NCBI RefSeq assembly: GCF_900476105.1
Contig: NZ_LS991951.1
Location: forward strand, 1-64,000
DNA: 64,000 nt
Direction of reading: 5' to 3'
Source of the DNA: Mycoplasmopsis edwardii
GTDB taxonomy: Bacteria; Bacillota_I; Bacilli_A; Mycoplasmatales; Metamycoplasmataceae
Notes under the pieces: model-generated
Seen by the model: only the letters and a program-made list of their open reading frames with translations
What the model was told of the DNA's origin: nothing
Database searches by the model: none
Position numbers and translations under genes: made by a program
Shown: piece by piece, positions 44,574 through 55,430 of the stretch
How positions within the stretch are numbered: position 1 is the first letter of the stretch
Layout: each line of letters starts with the position of its first letter

Positions 44574-44698
44574 TAATTCTTGTTTTGTTTATAAATTATA
44601 TGATTTAGCCCTGAATTTGGTCATTTAAAAGTTTGGTTTTTCATTTTTTTGCTTTATAATATAAAAGATTTTTCAAAATAGAAAAAGGGAGGTCAATT

Positions 44699-44959
44699 AT
44701 GGCTAACATTAAATCAAAAGTAAAAAGCATTGTTAAGATGGAACAAGCTCGTCAAAAGAATGCTGCTATGAAATCACGTGTTAAAACAGCTATTCGTAAA
44801 GCTAGAGAAGCAGTTTTAGCTAAAGATGAAAAAGCAAACGCACTTGTAGCTAACGCTCACAAAGTTATTGCTAAAGCAGTTTCTAAAGGTGTTTTCCACG
44901 CTAACAAAGGTGCTAGAAAACACTCACGTTTAGACCAATTTGTTAACAATTCTAAATAA
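44699..44959 (+). CDS. rpsT: 30S ribosomal protein S20 (bS20)
   Basis: 86 residues, very basic, starting MANIKSKVKSIVKMEQARQK, with the characteristic AAMKSRVKTAIRKAREAV and a C-terminal GVFHANKGARKHSRL. GGGAGGT is the ribosome site. TATAAT at 44655-44660 is the likely promoter. A hairpin with a T-run (about 44950-44987) follows. Confidence 0.97.
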   Translation: MANIKSKVKSIVKMEQARQKNAAMKSRVKTAIRKAREAVLAKDEKANALVANAHKVIAKAVSKGVFHANKGARKHSRLDQFVNNSK

Positions 44960-45034
44960 TCCATTATTTGGAATTTTTTTATACTTTTTTTCAATGTTTG
45001 GTAAATATAAAAAAAGGATTACAATTTAATTGTT

Positions 45035-46015
45035 ATGTATCAAAGCAAATTAAACATTAAAGAAACACAAAGAGCTATTCAAGAACTTAAAAAGTTTTTT
45101 CAAAAGAATCTTCAAAAAGAACTTAACTTAACAAGGGCTACCGCACCATTATTTATTGAAAGAAAAACAGGTCTTAATGACGGATTAAATGGAGAAAAAC
45201 CAGTTTCGTTTATACCTAAAGGAATATCTATTGAGTTAGAAGTTGTTCATTCATTGGCTAAGTGAAAAAGAAATGCTTTAAAAGAATATCACTACGAAGT
45301 TGGTGAAGGTATATACACTGATATGAATGCAATCAGAAGAGAAGAAGATTTAGATAACACTCATTCATATTATGTTGATCAATGAGACTGAGAATTAATT
45401 ATTTCTAGAGAACAAAGGAGTTTAGATTTCTTAAAGCAAGTTGTTAATAAAATCTATACTTCAATTTTAAAAACAAAAGAAATGTTAATCAAAGACTTCC
45501 CTGCATTAAATAATAATTTAACAAAAGAAGTATTTTTTATTTCATCACAAGATTTAGAAAATTTATATCCAAACTTATCATTAAATGAACGTGAAGACGC
45601 AATAACAAAAGAGAAAGGTGCAGTTTTTGTTTATCAAATCGGCGATAAACTTAAATCAGGTTTAATTCACTCATTGAGAGCATTTGATTACGATGACTGA
45701 ACATTAAATGGTGATTTACTTGTTTATTCACATGTATTAAATAAAGCATTAGAACTTTCGTCAATGGGTATTAGAGTTGATGCTGATTCAATTGTTAGAC
45801 AAAGTAAAATGACTGTTGAAGAAGTTAAGAATGTCTCACCTTATCATAAAGCAGTTGTTGAAAACAAATTACCTTTAACTATTGGTGGCGGTATTGGCCA
45901 AAGCAGATTAAGTATGTTCTTACTTGAAAAAATTCATATTGGTGAAGTACAAGCCAGTTTTTGGCCAGAAGACTACAGAGAAGATTTAATCAAAAAAGGT
46001 ATTAAATTACTATAG
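45035..46015 (+). CDS. asnA: Aspartate-ammonia ligase (asparagine synthetase A)
   Basis: 326 residues, the usual length. Ammonia-dependent asparagine synthesis using ATP. Family segments include [45 protein letters not shown] and the C-terminal [16 protein letters not shown]. Most Trp codons are UGA, but UGG is used at 45962-45964. Asparagine synthesis is among the few amino-acid steps kept by some mycoplasmas. Confidence 0.96.
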
Positions 46016-46029
46016 GATTTAAATAATTA

Positions 46030-46056
46030 AAGTTGCTTACTATGTGAGCAATTTTT
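46030..46056 (+). terminator. Terminator after asnA
   Basis: AGTTGCTTAC and GTGAGCAATT pair around TAT; a T-run follows. Confidence 0.7.
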
Positions 46057-46070
46057 ATTTATTTGAAAAT

Positions 46071-46096
46071 AAAAAACCAATCAAAAGATTGATTAA
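46071..46096 (-). terminator. Terminator of the minus-strand transporter gene
   Basis: On the minus strand AATCAATC and GATTGGTT enclose TTTT and are followed by a T-run. Confidence 0.75.
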
Positions 46097-46099
46097 TTA

Positions 46100-47329
46100 T
46101 TAGTAATATGAAACATCTTTAACAATTGTTTTCTTTAAGAATATAAGTACAGGTAATATTGAACTAATGATTAAAATATAAATTGGTAAGATAATAACTG
46201 ATCTTAAAATAATAGGGACCATTATTAATAGATATTTTTCTTCAAGCGAATAGAATTTTCCTAAATATCTATTAGCATATTGAATGAATGCATAAGGTCC
46301 TCAAATTCATCTTGCAAGTACAATCACAAATACAACTAGGAAAATTGAAAGTAAAATATATGATAATCTTTCTTTCTTTTTGTCATCTTTTGTTTTAATG
46401 AATCTAAATACAAAGATATTAAATACTATGAAAATACTGAATGAGAGCACTAAAAGAGTAATAAACACACCTAAACTCAATCTGCTTAATCCAAATGTTT
46501 TTGAAATTTTGATCCCCTTTGGATCATTGATATTTAATACAAATACATATGCAAGAACAGCGAAAACAATTATTAAAGCAATTTCCATTATAACAATTGA
46601 AACTTTTTGATGTTTTTTAAATAAGTCTAAGAAAAGACCGATCAAGATTGTCATGACAATTGGAACAATTGCATAAGCTTCATGATAAAATCCGATTCTT
46701 CCCGCTAATAATAAACTAAAGAAATCTGCTATAAACGAAAGTAAGGCACCTTTGAATTTACAAAAAAAGAAGGCAAAAATAATATAGAAAATAAATTCAA
46801 AATCAATTCCAACTATTCTTAATGGTGTATAGTTTTTAACGGCTGTAAGAATAAAGAATAAACATAATAAGACTCCCGCTAATGAAATTTCATATACTGA
46901 GAACATAATTTTATTTTTTCTTAAGCTTACTTTTAAGTTCGAAACTACATTACCATCTTCTTCAAATACTGAAGCTAAAAATATAAGTCTATATAGTTCA
47001 AAATAAACTAAATTAAATGAAATATTAATTCATGAAACTTTGAAAAATTTCTTTCGTTCTATATCAATATTACTTAGTAAGTTTCCTCACAAGTTCTTTT
47101 CTTTAAGATTTAAAAACACTTTAGTTGCAATTATTAAAACAAAAATTATTCATGTCATAGATATCATAATAGAGTTTTGGATAAATGACTGAGGATTAAA
47201 TAAGTTTATAGTCCCTACTTGATTTAATATTGCAACAACTAAATAAAAAATTGATGTAATTGATAACAATAAATTAGCGATTAATGTGGTTTTAATTTGT
47301 GGTTTTCTAAGATTATAAGTAATGTTCAT
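46100..47329 (-). CDS. Membrane protein with an ECF-type substrate-binding (S) domain
   Basis: 409 residues. The N-terminal part has two helices and a charged loop (about 1-145). The C-terminal part (about 150-330) resembles S components of energy-coupling-factor vitamin importers: LRIVGIDFEFIFYIIFAFFF then KFKGALLSFIADFFSLL. Further helices follow and the protein ends KDVSYY. UGA codons are Trp. TAAAAT ends 6 nt before the ATG. The ATPase and T components are not in the window. The substrate is unknown. Confidence 0.7.
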
Positions 47330-47353
47330 GAATTTATTTTAGCACACATATTA

Positions 47354-47378
47354 ATAAAAAAATAACCTAATTAGGTTA
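47354..47378 (-). terminator. Terminator between the two minus-strand membrane genes
   Basis: AACCTAATTAGGTT, overlapping the upstream gene's stop codon, is followed by seven T on the minus strand. Confidence 0.65.
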
Positions 47379-48363
47379 ATTTTAAAAATTTTCAACAATC
47401 TTTAAGTGGAATTTCGTATTTTTTGAAGTTTTCTTTAATATTAACAAACCTAACTCTCTTGATATAAATTCCGTTTGTTTCAAATTTAATTGCAGTTAAA
47501 ACTAAGTATAATCCACAAATTAATAAATAAATAATAATTCCAAAAACAATAAATACAGGTAATGCAACTGGTCATTTTGATAATGGACCAAGCACAGATA
47601 TTCCTGCTTGCCCTAAGTATAATCAGTTTGCATCAAGTCCGACTTTCACTTTCGGATTACTTGAAGCCATACCAATTGAGTTGAATATTCAGTTTAAGAA
47701 GAATAATGCAAATGTATAAATCAAGATATATATTGCACCTCTAATTAAATAAAATAAGTTGATTTTAGCTTTTTCACCATATGCTATATGTGTAAAAACA
47801 GAAATAATTAAAATGAATGAATGTGCTAATATAAAGTCTCAATACATAATGTTATCATATCCAACATTGAATCCTGCTTTTTGGTATTCAACTGTGCCTG
47901 GTTGTAAATTGTTGTATAGTCTATCATCTTCTACAAATTGCTTAATAACCCCAAGGTTAGCGAAAGCAAATCCCATAATAGCACCAATAATCGCAATGAT
48001 ACTAAACATTTTTATGTAGTGACCTTTTTTGAATAAGAAAAGTATAGGAATAAAGAAAGTAAAGAATCTACATAATTGTAAAGGTATTATTTCTGATTTT
48101 CAAGGAAAATCAATTGCAAATAAGAATATTAATCTAATAACATTAAAGAATAAAGCAGTTGCACCAATAACAACGAAAAGCTGATCAAGGTCCAACTTAT
48201 TAAATATAAACTTCTTACCTTCTTTATTTAAATATCTATTAATGCTATCTCTATATATTCATAAAATAAATATAATAAGTAGTGACAAGGCAAAAAACCC
48301 TAAAAATAAGGGTCTTGCAGTTTTAAAATCTACAACATTATGTCTTCAGTGAAAAAAACTCAT
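47371..48363 (-). CDS. YwaF/TMEM164-like integral membrane protein
   Basis: 330 residues with about seven helices. The signature EIIPLQLCRFFTFFIPILFL matches the PLxLC motif of the YwaF (TIGR02206) family, and the later AHSFILIISVF is also similar. Six or more UGA codons are Trp, so no long frame is visible under the standard code. GGAG ribosome site upstream. The biochemical role of the family in bacteria is not settled. Confidence 0.75.
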
Positions 48364-48410
48364 TATAACTCCTTTGAATTATTATAATAAATTTTTTAAT
48401 TTAAGATATT

Positions 48411-48815
48411 TTAATGTTGTGCAGTTTTATATTTTGATTTTTTATAAATATAAGTTAATTTAATGTTTGACTTATAATCATCAAAACTGTCTCTAATTTT
48501 TTGAAGTATTTCAATTTCTTTTTCCTCATTAACTCTTTGGTTTAGTTCATTTGTTCCAATCTCATCTATATTACTTTTAAGGTTATCTTTTGAAATTCTG
48601 TAGAACCTATCAAAAGATAAGTATTTTGAATCAAATGATTCATCTAAAAATACTGAACCTTCTTTTTCTTCATTTGTTAGAACGCCAAATAAAATGTCAT
48701 CAAAGACATCAATGATTGGTAAGATAACTTCACATTTAGTTTTTGCATATTTTTCAATACCTTTTTGTAGGTTTTCTTTTAGTTTATAAATTTTAAAAAT
48801 TTCAATATTGTTCAT
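48411..48815 (-). CDS. Conserved hypothetical cytosolic protein
   Basis: 134 residues starting MNNIEIFKIYKLKENLQKGI. The start is set by GAGGTAAAAATG; an in-frame ATG 25 codons earlier lacks a ribosome site. It has no signal or membrane segment. The pattern VILPIIDVFDDILFGVLTNE and the region FDSKYLSFDRFYRISKDNL suggest a small mixed alpha/beta domain. No family recognised. Confidence 0.65.
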   Translation of the reverse strand: MNNIEIFKIYKLKENLQKGIEKYAKTKCEVILPIIDVFDDILFGVLTNEEKEGSVFLDESFDSKYLSFDRFYRISKDNLKSNIDEIGTNELNQRVNEEKEIEILQKIRDSFDDYKSNIKLTYIYKKSKYKTAQH

Positions 48816-48980
48816 TTTTACCTCGCTCATAATAATGATATTTTTTAGTTTCTCGTTAACTAAAAAAGAACTTTTTGTGACTATGCACAAGGACTAGGCA
48901 TGTTTTGCAATCTAAAAATGAAAAAGTATTGTAAAATATTAATATATATATACAAGTAATTTTTTAAAGGAAATAGGTAA

Positions 48981-49955
48981 ATGAATAAAAAGAACTCAGT
49001 TTTATTTGGGATGAATAATTCTCAAAATTTAGCAAAAGAAGTTTCAGAACTTTTAGGTATGGAGCTTTCAAAAATTGAACGTACAGTGTATGCTGATGGT
49101 GAAGTAATGTTAGTTTCTAATCCTACAGTGCGTGATAAAGACGTTTTCATTATTGCAAGTACAAGTAGACCAGTAAATGATAATATTATGGAACTATTAT
49201 TATTTATTGACTCATTAAAAAGAGCAAGCGCAAAAACAATTAATGTTGTTTTAAGCTACTATGGTTATGCACGTCAAGATAGAAAAGCTAGTGGTAGACA
49301 ACCAATTGGTGCCAAATTAGTTGCTGATTTATTACAAAAAGCAGGAGCAACAAAAATTACATGTGTTGACTTACATAACCCTTCAATTCAAGGATTCTTC
49401 GATATTCCTGTTGATGATTTAAAAGGTCAATATCCAATTGCTATTGCATTAAAACAAACAGGTGAAAAATTCACAGTTGTTTCTCCGGATCATGGTGGTA
49501 CAGTTCGTGCAAGAAAACTTGCTGAATTAATTGCTAACACCGTTCAAATCTGTATTATTGATAAAAGAAGAACAGGAACAAACCAAACAGAAGTTATGGG
49601 TATCCTTGGTAACATTGAGAACCAAAATGCAGTTATTATTGATGATATTATAGATACAGGTGGAACAATTTTAAAAGCTGTAGAAACACTTAAGGCTAAT
49701 GGAGCAAAAAAAGTGATTGTTGCAGCTACACACGGTATCTTTACAAAAGGGTTTGAAATTTTTGAAAACCACCCAGCTGTTGAAAAAGTTATTGTTACAA
49801 ATAGTATTGACAACTATGAAATGGCTAAAAAATTCAAGAAATTACAAATTGTTTCATTAGGAACATTCTTAGCTAGAGTTATCGATGCTTCATTAAGTGG
49901 AAGCAGTATTTCTCAGATTTATAAAGATTTTAAAGACGAAATTTCTTCAAAATAA
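48981..49955 (+). CDS. prs: Ribose-phosphate pyrophosphokinase
   Basis: 324 residues. It makes PRPP from ribose-5-phosphate and ATP for nucleotide synthesis and salvage. Motifs include DGEVMLVSNPTVRDKDVF, YYGYARQDRKASGRQPI, VDLHNPSIQGFFDIP, SPDHGGTVRAR and the PRPP site VIIDDIIDTGGT. Ribosome site AAAGGAAAT upstream. Confidence 0.98.
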   Translation: MNKKNSVLFGMNNSQNLAKEVSELLGMELSKIERTVYADGEVMLVSNPTVRDKDVFIIASTSRPVNDNIMELLLFIDSLKRASAKTINVVLSYYGYARQDRKASGRQPIGAKLVADLLQKAGATKITCVDLHNPSIQGFFDIPVDDLKGQYPIAIALKQTGEKFTVVSPDHGGTVRARKLAELIANTVQICIIDKRRTGTNQTEVMGILGNIENQNAVIIDDIIDTGGTILKAVETLKANGAKKVIVAATHGIFTKGFEIFENHPAVEKVIVTNSIDNYEMAKKFKKLQIVSLGTFLARVIDASLSGSSISQIYKDFKDEISSK

Positions 49956-49974
49956 TTAATATAAGGTGGTAAAA

Positions 49975-50910
49975 ATGAAAAAGATTTTATTTACACTAGG
50001 TTCATTATCTATTTTATCTTTACCAGTTGTTGCTATTTCTCACGCAACTGAAAATCATACACAAGAACACAAAATACCTTTTATTCCATTAGATGGCATT
50101 CTTGAATTCAAAAAAGCAAGTGAATTTGAAAATTTACAAGAATTTTATAACTACATGGACTCTTTAGCAACTAAAATTGGTAGTTCAATGCAAGATGATT
50201 ACTCATCAATTAAACAAATGCTTAATACATCCATGGATGTAGCAAAATTGCCGTTAACAGAACTAGCTTCTCAAATTGAAAAATTATCTGATATGTCTAA
50301 TCCAAATTTTGCAGACATTAGCTTGATTTGAGATAGCGTATTCAATATTATGAAGGAACAAAATTTTAATTACACTAATATCTTAAAGCATGAGGTAAGA
50401 GAAAAGATTAAAACTTTTGAAGACTTAAGTGATGCTAATAAATTTGAAAGATTAAGAAGTGTTTTCTTAGAAAAACAAAATAGTGAACAATTACTTATTA
50501 AGTTTGCTGCTATAGAAATCGAAATACTTTCATATTTAAAACTTTATGAACAATCAGAAAACGCTGATTTATTAAGGGAAGCAAAAGCTGTTTTAACATC
50601 TGATACTGGAATTAATACAAGCAACGTAAAAATGAGTGATGCAATATTAGGTAATAAAGAAAAAATTAAATACATTAGAAATAACGTTAAAAATACATAT
50701 GATCATAAACCTTCAAATGAAACTAAAGAAGAAGATAAAAATATTTCTTCAGATGACTCAACAATTGTTGATACAAAACAATCTCAAGATAGCAATAGAT
50801 CTACAAAAACAGCCTGAGCAATATCTACTTCAATTATAGTTTCCTTATTAGCATTTGTAGCTTTATTAACTGTTGCAATCAAGAAGTTAAAAATTTTTAG
50901 TAAGAAATAA
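49975..50910 (+). CDS. Exported protein with C-terminal membrane anchor
   Basis: 311 residues. A cleavable-looking signal (MKKILFTLGSLSILSLPVVA) lacks a lipobox Cys. A helical, charged ectodomain follows, then a Ser/Asp/Lys-rich spacer (about 245-275), and a C-terminal helix AWAISTSIIVSLLAFVALL with a basic end. This type I topology puts the ectodomain outside. AAGGTGG is the ribosome site; it lies 19 nt after prs. Function unknown; a surface antigen or adhesin is possible. Confidence 0.8.
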
Positions 50911-50911
50911 T

Positions 50912-50947
50912 AAAAAAACCTCGAACAATTAAGTTTGAGGTTTTTTA
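50912..50947. terminator. Bidirectional terminator
   Basis: AAAAAACCTC and GAGGTTTTTT with partly paired interior separate the converging genes. Confidence 0.85.
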
Positions 50948-50950
50948 AAG

Positions 50951-51994
50951 TTAATTAACTTCTACTAAAATACCTTTGTTTTGGAATGGTTTTGGATCAT
51001 TACCAAAAATATTGTCCACAAGTCCTGGATAATCAATGAAAGGGTTTCTGATTTTTTGGAATTTGTATGTTTCATTATTTCTAATAACGTCTCATTTAGA
51101 AACAGTATCCTTTTTATGTCACTTAATGTATGTATCTAAAAATCCTTGTTTCATGTAAGGGTACTTTTTAGGTGTAAAAATAGAGTTTTTAGATCCTACT
51201 TTATCTTTACCGTAGTGTGATAAGAAATATAAATATGCTCTTGCTATATCACCTTTAAACTCATCAATAACTTCAAAAACAGTGTTACCATTTGCATCAT
51301 TACCAAGCTTAGAATTATTTTTTGTAGTTTTAGTAACTGTTACAACATCAGCATGTGGATAGTTTCCTCTAATCTGGTTAACTTTAATATCTGTAGGTCA
51401 CACAAATTGAGCATCATTTCTGATTGGGTTTTGTTTTCCAAATCATGATTGTGGAATAATGTGCTCTCTATTTGTTCCATCACCTTCATTTGCTCCACCT
51501 TCTGTAGCATAAACAGCAAAGTTATATGGATCTTCTCCATTAGGGTTCTCTGAGTAAAAATCCAATATAGTATTATCATTTTCATATATAGTGTCTTTAA
51601 AAGCGTTTGAATTATTATAAAACCCTGGTAAGTCTTTATATTCTTTGATAAATGAACGCTTACTTGATTGTAGGTTAATGATAGCTTCTAAAAGTTCACT
51701 ACCTTTTTTACCATTAAGAGCCTCATAATAGTTATCACTTAAGTCGTAAACATATTTGTTTGAACTTTCTTTTTCATTATCAACAGTTGGTGTAGAAGGC
51801 TGATCATTATTACCTTGTTGTTTGTTTGGAACTGAAGGTTGTTCTACATGGTTTGAAGCATCATTTTTAGGTTCTTCTTGTTGTCTTTTCTGTGCAGTTT
51901 GATTATTTGTATTTGGACTACATGATAAAGCGATTGAAGATAATAATAATCCACTCATTAGTCCTAAAAATAGTTTTAAATTAAATTTTTTCAT
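50951..51994 (-). CDS. Surface endonuclease I-like lipoprotein
   Basis: 347 residues. The signal peptide ends at a lipobox SIALSC (Cys about residue 25), followed by a Gln/Asn/Pro-rich spacer to about 80. The catalytic part resembles endonuclease I (EndA/NucM), an H-N-H/beta-beta-alpha-metal nuclease. It has NREHIIPQSWFGKQNPIRND, then PTDIKVNQIRGNYP and FKGDIARAYLYFLSHYG. A UGA encodes the Trp after HIIPQS. Surface nucleases supply nucleotides to mycoplasmas, which cannot make them from scratch. Confidence 0.88.
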
Positions 51995-52073
51995 AGACTT
52001 AAATTATATTTAATTTAAGTCCTAATCAATAAAATTAAAATTAACTTGACTATTTTATATGAAAAAATTTCAT

Positions 52074-52098
52074 AAAAAAAGCAAGATTTTATCTTGCA
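52074..52098 (-). terminator. Terminator overlapping the parE stop
   Basis: GCAAGAT and ATCTTGC on the minus strand include the last two codons and stop of parE and are followed by seven T. Confidence 0.8.
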
Positions 52099-54014
52099 AA
52101 TTTTTCTAAATAATCATCATAATCATCAAAATTAACATTATTGTCAATTCATTCTTTACGTTTAGATGAGTCGTTTCCCATTAAAGTACTTACTCTTCTT
52201 TCTGCAAGTGATGCGTCATCAATAGTTGCGCGAATAAGTGTCCTTGTTTCTGGGTTCATTGTAGTTTCTCAAAGTTGATCAGCATTCATCTCTCCAAGTC
52301 CTTTATAACGTTGGATTTCTAATGCACTCTTATTATTTTGTAAAATTTCTCTTAATTCTTCATCATCTCATACATATTGAATACTTTTCTTAGTTTTATG
52401 TGTTAATTTATAAAGCGGAGGGATGGCTATATATACATTTCCGTTTTCAATTAATGGTTTCATGTAACGGTAGAAGAAAGTTAATAATAAACATTGAATA
52501 TGTGCTCCATCAGTATCGGCGTCAGTCATAATAACAATTTTTCCGTATTGAGATTTTGAAACATCAAAATCTTTACCGATACCAGCACTAATTGCATTAA
52601 CAATTGTTGAAATCTCTTCGTTTTTTAATAGTTCAGTTAAATTGGTTTTTTCCGAGTTAATTACCTTACCTCTTAGTGGTAAAATTGCCTGGAAATTTCT
52701 ATCTCTACCACTTTTTGCTGAACCACCAGCCGAATCACCCTCGACCAAGAAAAGCTCTCTTTCGGCAGGTTTTTTACTTGTTGCGGGAGTTAATTTATCA
52801 CTAATAACTTTCTTTTCAGAAAGAGTTTTTTTAGATTTTCTAGCTTCATCTCTACGTTTTTTAGTTTCAATTCTAACATCGTATGCTTTTTTAATTTTTT
52901 CAAGTACATTTTTTGCAAGTTTTTTGTTTTCTTGAATTCATGTTTCTAAATAAAGAGAAACAACTTCCTCAACCACTTGTTTAGCTTCAGGAGTACCTAA
53001 TTTTTCTTTTGTTTGACTGACAAACTCAAGAATATTTTCAGGTATTTTAACTGATATGATACATGTTAAACCTTCAAGGATATCACTTAATTCAAATGAG
53101 TTATTTCCTTTTAATGTTCCTTCACGGTGAGCAAAAGCATTCATTATTTTATTAAAAGCACTTTTTACACCAGTAACGTGTGTTCCGCCATCTTTGGTTT
53201 TAACATTATTTACGAAACTTAAAATTAATTCTTCATTATAAGTATCACTTCATTGGAATGAAAAGCTTACTTCAATATTTTTCTTTGTATCTGAGTAAGA
53301 AACTGGTGTTGTAATATTTGTTTTTGAATTGTTTAAGAAGTCAAGAAATGTCTCGAGTCCATTTTTATATTGAAATTTTCTTTCTAGTCCACTTTCTTCA
53401 TCATAAAGTTCGATTAATAAGTTTGAAATTAAAAATGAACTTTCTTGAAGTCTTTCAGAAATTCTTTCAAAACTTAATTTAGCTTTTTTGAATAATGAAT
53501 ATTCAGGTCAAAACTCAACAGTAGTTCCTGACTCTTTGGATTTACCAATTTCATGAGTTCTTTGAACAATTTTGTCTTGTTGAAATTCAGTTAAGTATAA
53601 TTTACCATTTCTAGCAACAGTTGCAATTAATTTAGATGAAAATGCGTTTGTAACACTCGATCCAACACCATGTAAACCACCTGATGCCTTATAAGTATTT
53701 GAGTCAAATTTTCCACCAGCATGCAACTCTGTGAATACAATTTCTACGGCTGTTTTACTCTCGTTTTTAGCTTTATCAACTGGAATCCCTCTACCATTAT
53801 CTGAAACTAAAACAGAACCATCTTTTCTTAACTTTACAACAATTTTGTTTGCAAATCCAGCTAGTGCCTCATCTATTGAGTTATCAACAATTTCCCATAA
53901 AAGGTGATGTAATCCATAAACATCAGTTGAACCGATGTACATCCCTGGACGTTTTCTTACAGCTTCTAATCCCTTTAACTGTTTAATACTTTCTGCAGTA
54001 TATTTATTTTCCAT
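52089..54014 (-). CDS. parE: DNA topoisomerase IV subunit B
   Basis: 641 residues. ATPase domain: [25 protein letters not shown] and [13 protein letters not shown]. Toprim domain: [27 protein letters not shown] and [10 protein letters not shown]. The C-terminal part is [19 protein letters not shown] then SKRKEWIDNNVNF. The variant [11 protein letters not shown] and the C-terminus favour ParE over GyrB. parC is not adjacent in this window. TATAAT ends 7 nt before the ATG. Confidence 0.92.
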
Positions 54015-54049
54015 GTATATTATTATAATCTAAAACACTTTAAAGGATA

Positions 54050-54099
54050 AAAAAAGATTGATCTTATAGATCAATCTCGATTTGGTCAATTTCTTGAAA
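54050..54099 (-). other. tRNA-Gly trailer box plus terminator
   Basis: On the minus strand TTTCAAGAAATTGACCAA (54099-54082) follows CCA, then a hairpin GATTGATC/GATCAATC with seven T. The box is identical to those of the two tRNA units at 40.5 kb; the hairpin is not. Confidence 0.85.
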
Positions 54100-54173
54100 T
54101 GGAGCGGGTGAAGGGAATCGAACCCTCATAGTCAGCTTGGAAGGCTGAAGTTCTGCCATTAAACTACACCCGC
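54100..54173 (-). tRNA. tRNA-Gly (anticodon TCC)
   Basis: 74 nt with encoded CCA. The acceptor stem is GCGGGTG/CACCCGC, the anticodon loop CTTCCAA and the T-arm GGTTCGATTCC. A minus-strand TATAAT near 54192-54197 is the promoter. Confidence 0.96.
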
Positions 54174-54301
54174 ATCTTGCTTGATGCTTTAATATTATAA
54201 CATGTTTTTAAAAATGCAAATAATTTTTTGAAAATTTTTTTTGCAATTTTTTAAATCAATAAAAAATATTTGGATTAACCAAATAAATTTTTTCTAATAT
54301 T

Positions 54302-55429
54302 TTATTCATCTTTGAAAAGATCTTGAGTTAGCTCACTGGCGATTTTGTATTTTTTAGTTTCTTCATCGATTTTGTTTTCTAATATTCCAATTATTTGACC
54401 AATTGTTTTATCATAGGTTTTTCAATTTGTTCAGTTATTGAAATCGGTGTTTGATACAAAGTTTTTTTTAATATTTTTTCAAAAACTTAAATCTTCATCA
54501 AAATTAAAACTTGATTGATATCTACTTAATTCAGTCAAATCATTTATTTTTGATCCAACAAATTCTACAATTTCACTCATATATTTATTTTTATCAAAAT
54601 TTACATATTCTAGAACTTGATCAATTTTTGATAATAAAGCACGACACTTCGAAATATTTCCTGCGTATTTGTCTCTTATCCATATTCTTTCATGGAATTT
54701 TTTGATTAATTGTTTTGTTTGTTCTTGATTTTTTTCTACATATGCAAGTTTTAGAACATCATCTTTGTTATATTTACGAACACAATTAAGAAGATGGTTC
54801 ATTATAATTCTGTGAATTGCACCTTTGAACTTGCTTTTTGTTAAGTAATGCTTGTTTCCATTGATTAATGCTAGTGCACCTACAATTGCGGCAATCTTTC
54901 CTCCGGCATCGCCTTCACTAATTTTGTATCTACCAAGTCTTTGATTAAATAAATCACTGTGGAATCCTTCAAAGTGATTTTTTGTAAATTTGTTTTTAGG
55001 AATAAGTCTATCAAGACCGATTTGATCACCACCTGCAAGGTCATTAGAGGGAATTCCTAATGATTTCATTAAAATAGGTGTTTCTAAAGTTGTATTTCAT
55101 GAATAGAATTCAACTGTGTTCTCATTAATAACAAATTCATCATCTTTAAGAAGGGTTTTAATACCTTTAATTAATTCTTTTCTTACACCTGCTCAGAATT
55201 CATTAATATTTCTATTTTTTTGAATTGGTTTTAAGTCAAATGCTGATGAATAAGTTCTAAAAAACTTATAGTTAATAGGGTCTTTAAAGTATCCTATTGT
55301 GAAATAAAAAGGAAGTTCAATAAGTTTATCTTTTTTTGTAAAAAATAAATGATAATCAATTCTAGATAAATAATTAAATGTGATAGCCTCGAAGTCGATA
55401 TAAATTTTAATTTTATTATTTGTGGTCAT
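54302..55429 (-). CDS. Possible DEDD-type nuclease, lineage-specific
   Basis: 375 residues. It opens IKIYIDFEAITFNYLSR, which resembles exonuclease motif I (DxE) of the DnaQ/RNase T superfamily. A middle segment VEFYSWNTTLETPILMKSL and a later KYNKDDVLKLAYV could be motifs II and III (the last resembles the YxxxD pattern). No named family recognised, and the link is tentative. Several UGA codons are Trp. It starts 1 nt after the thiI stop, so the two are in one unit and could share a role in tRNA or RNA metabolism. Confidence 0.6.
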
Positions 55430-55430
55430 T

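Noticed and set aside
47759-48019. Plus-strand open frame of 86 codons
   Set aside because: It lies wholly inside the minus-strand YwaF-like gene, which has family similarity, a ribosome site and UGA-Trp usage. The plus frame has none.
51340-51585. Minus-strand frame that could suggest a frameshift in the nuclease gene
   Set aside because: The true frame continues through a UGA (Trp) without any shift to 50951, so the nuclease gene is intact.
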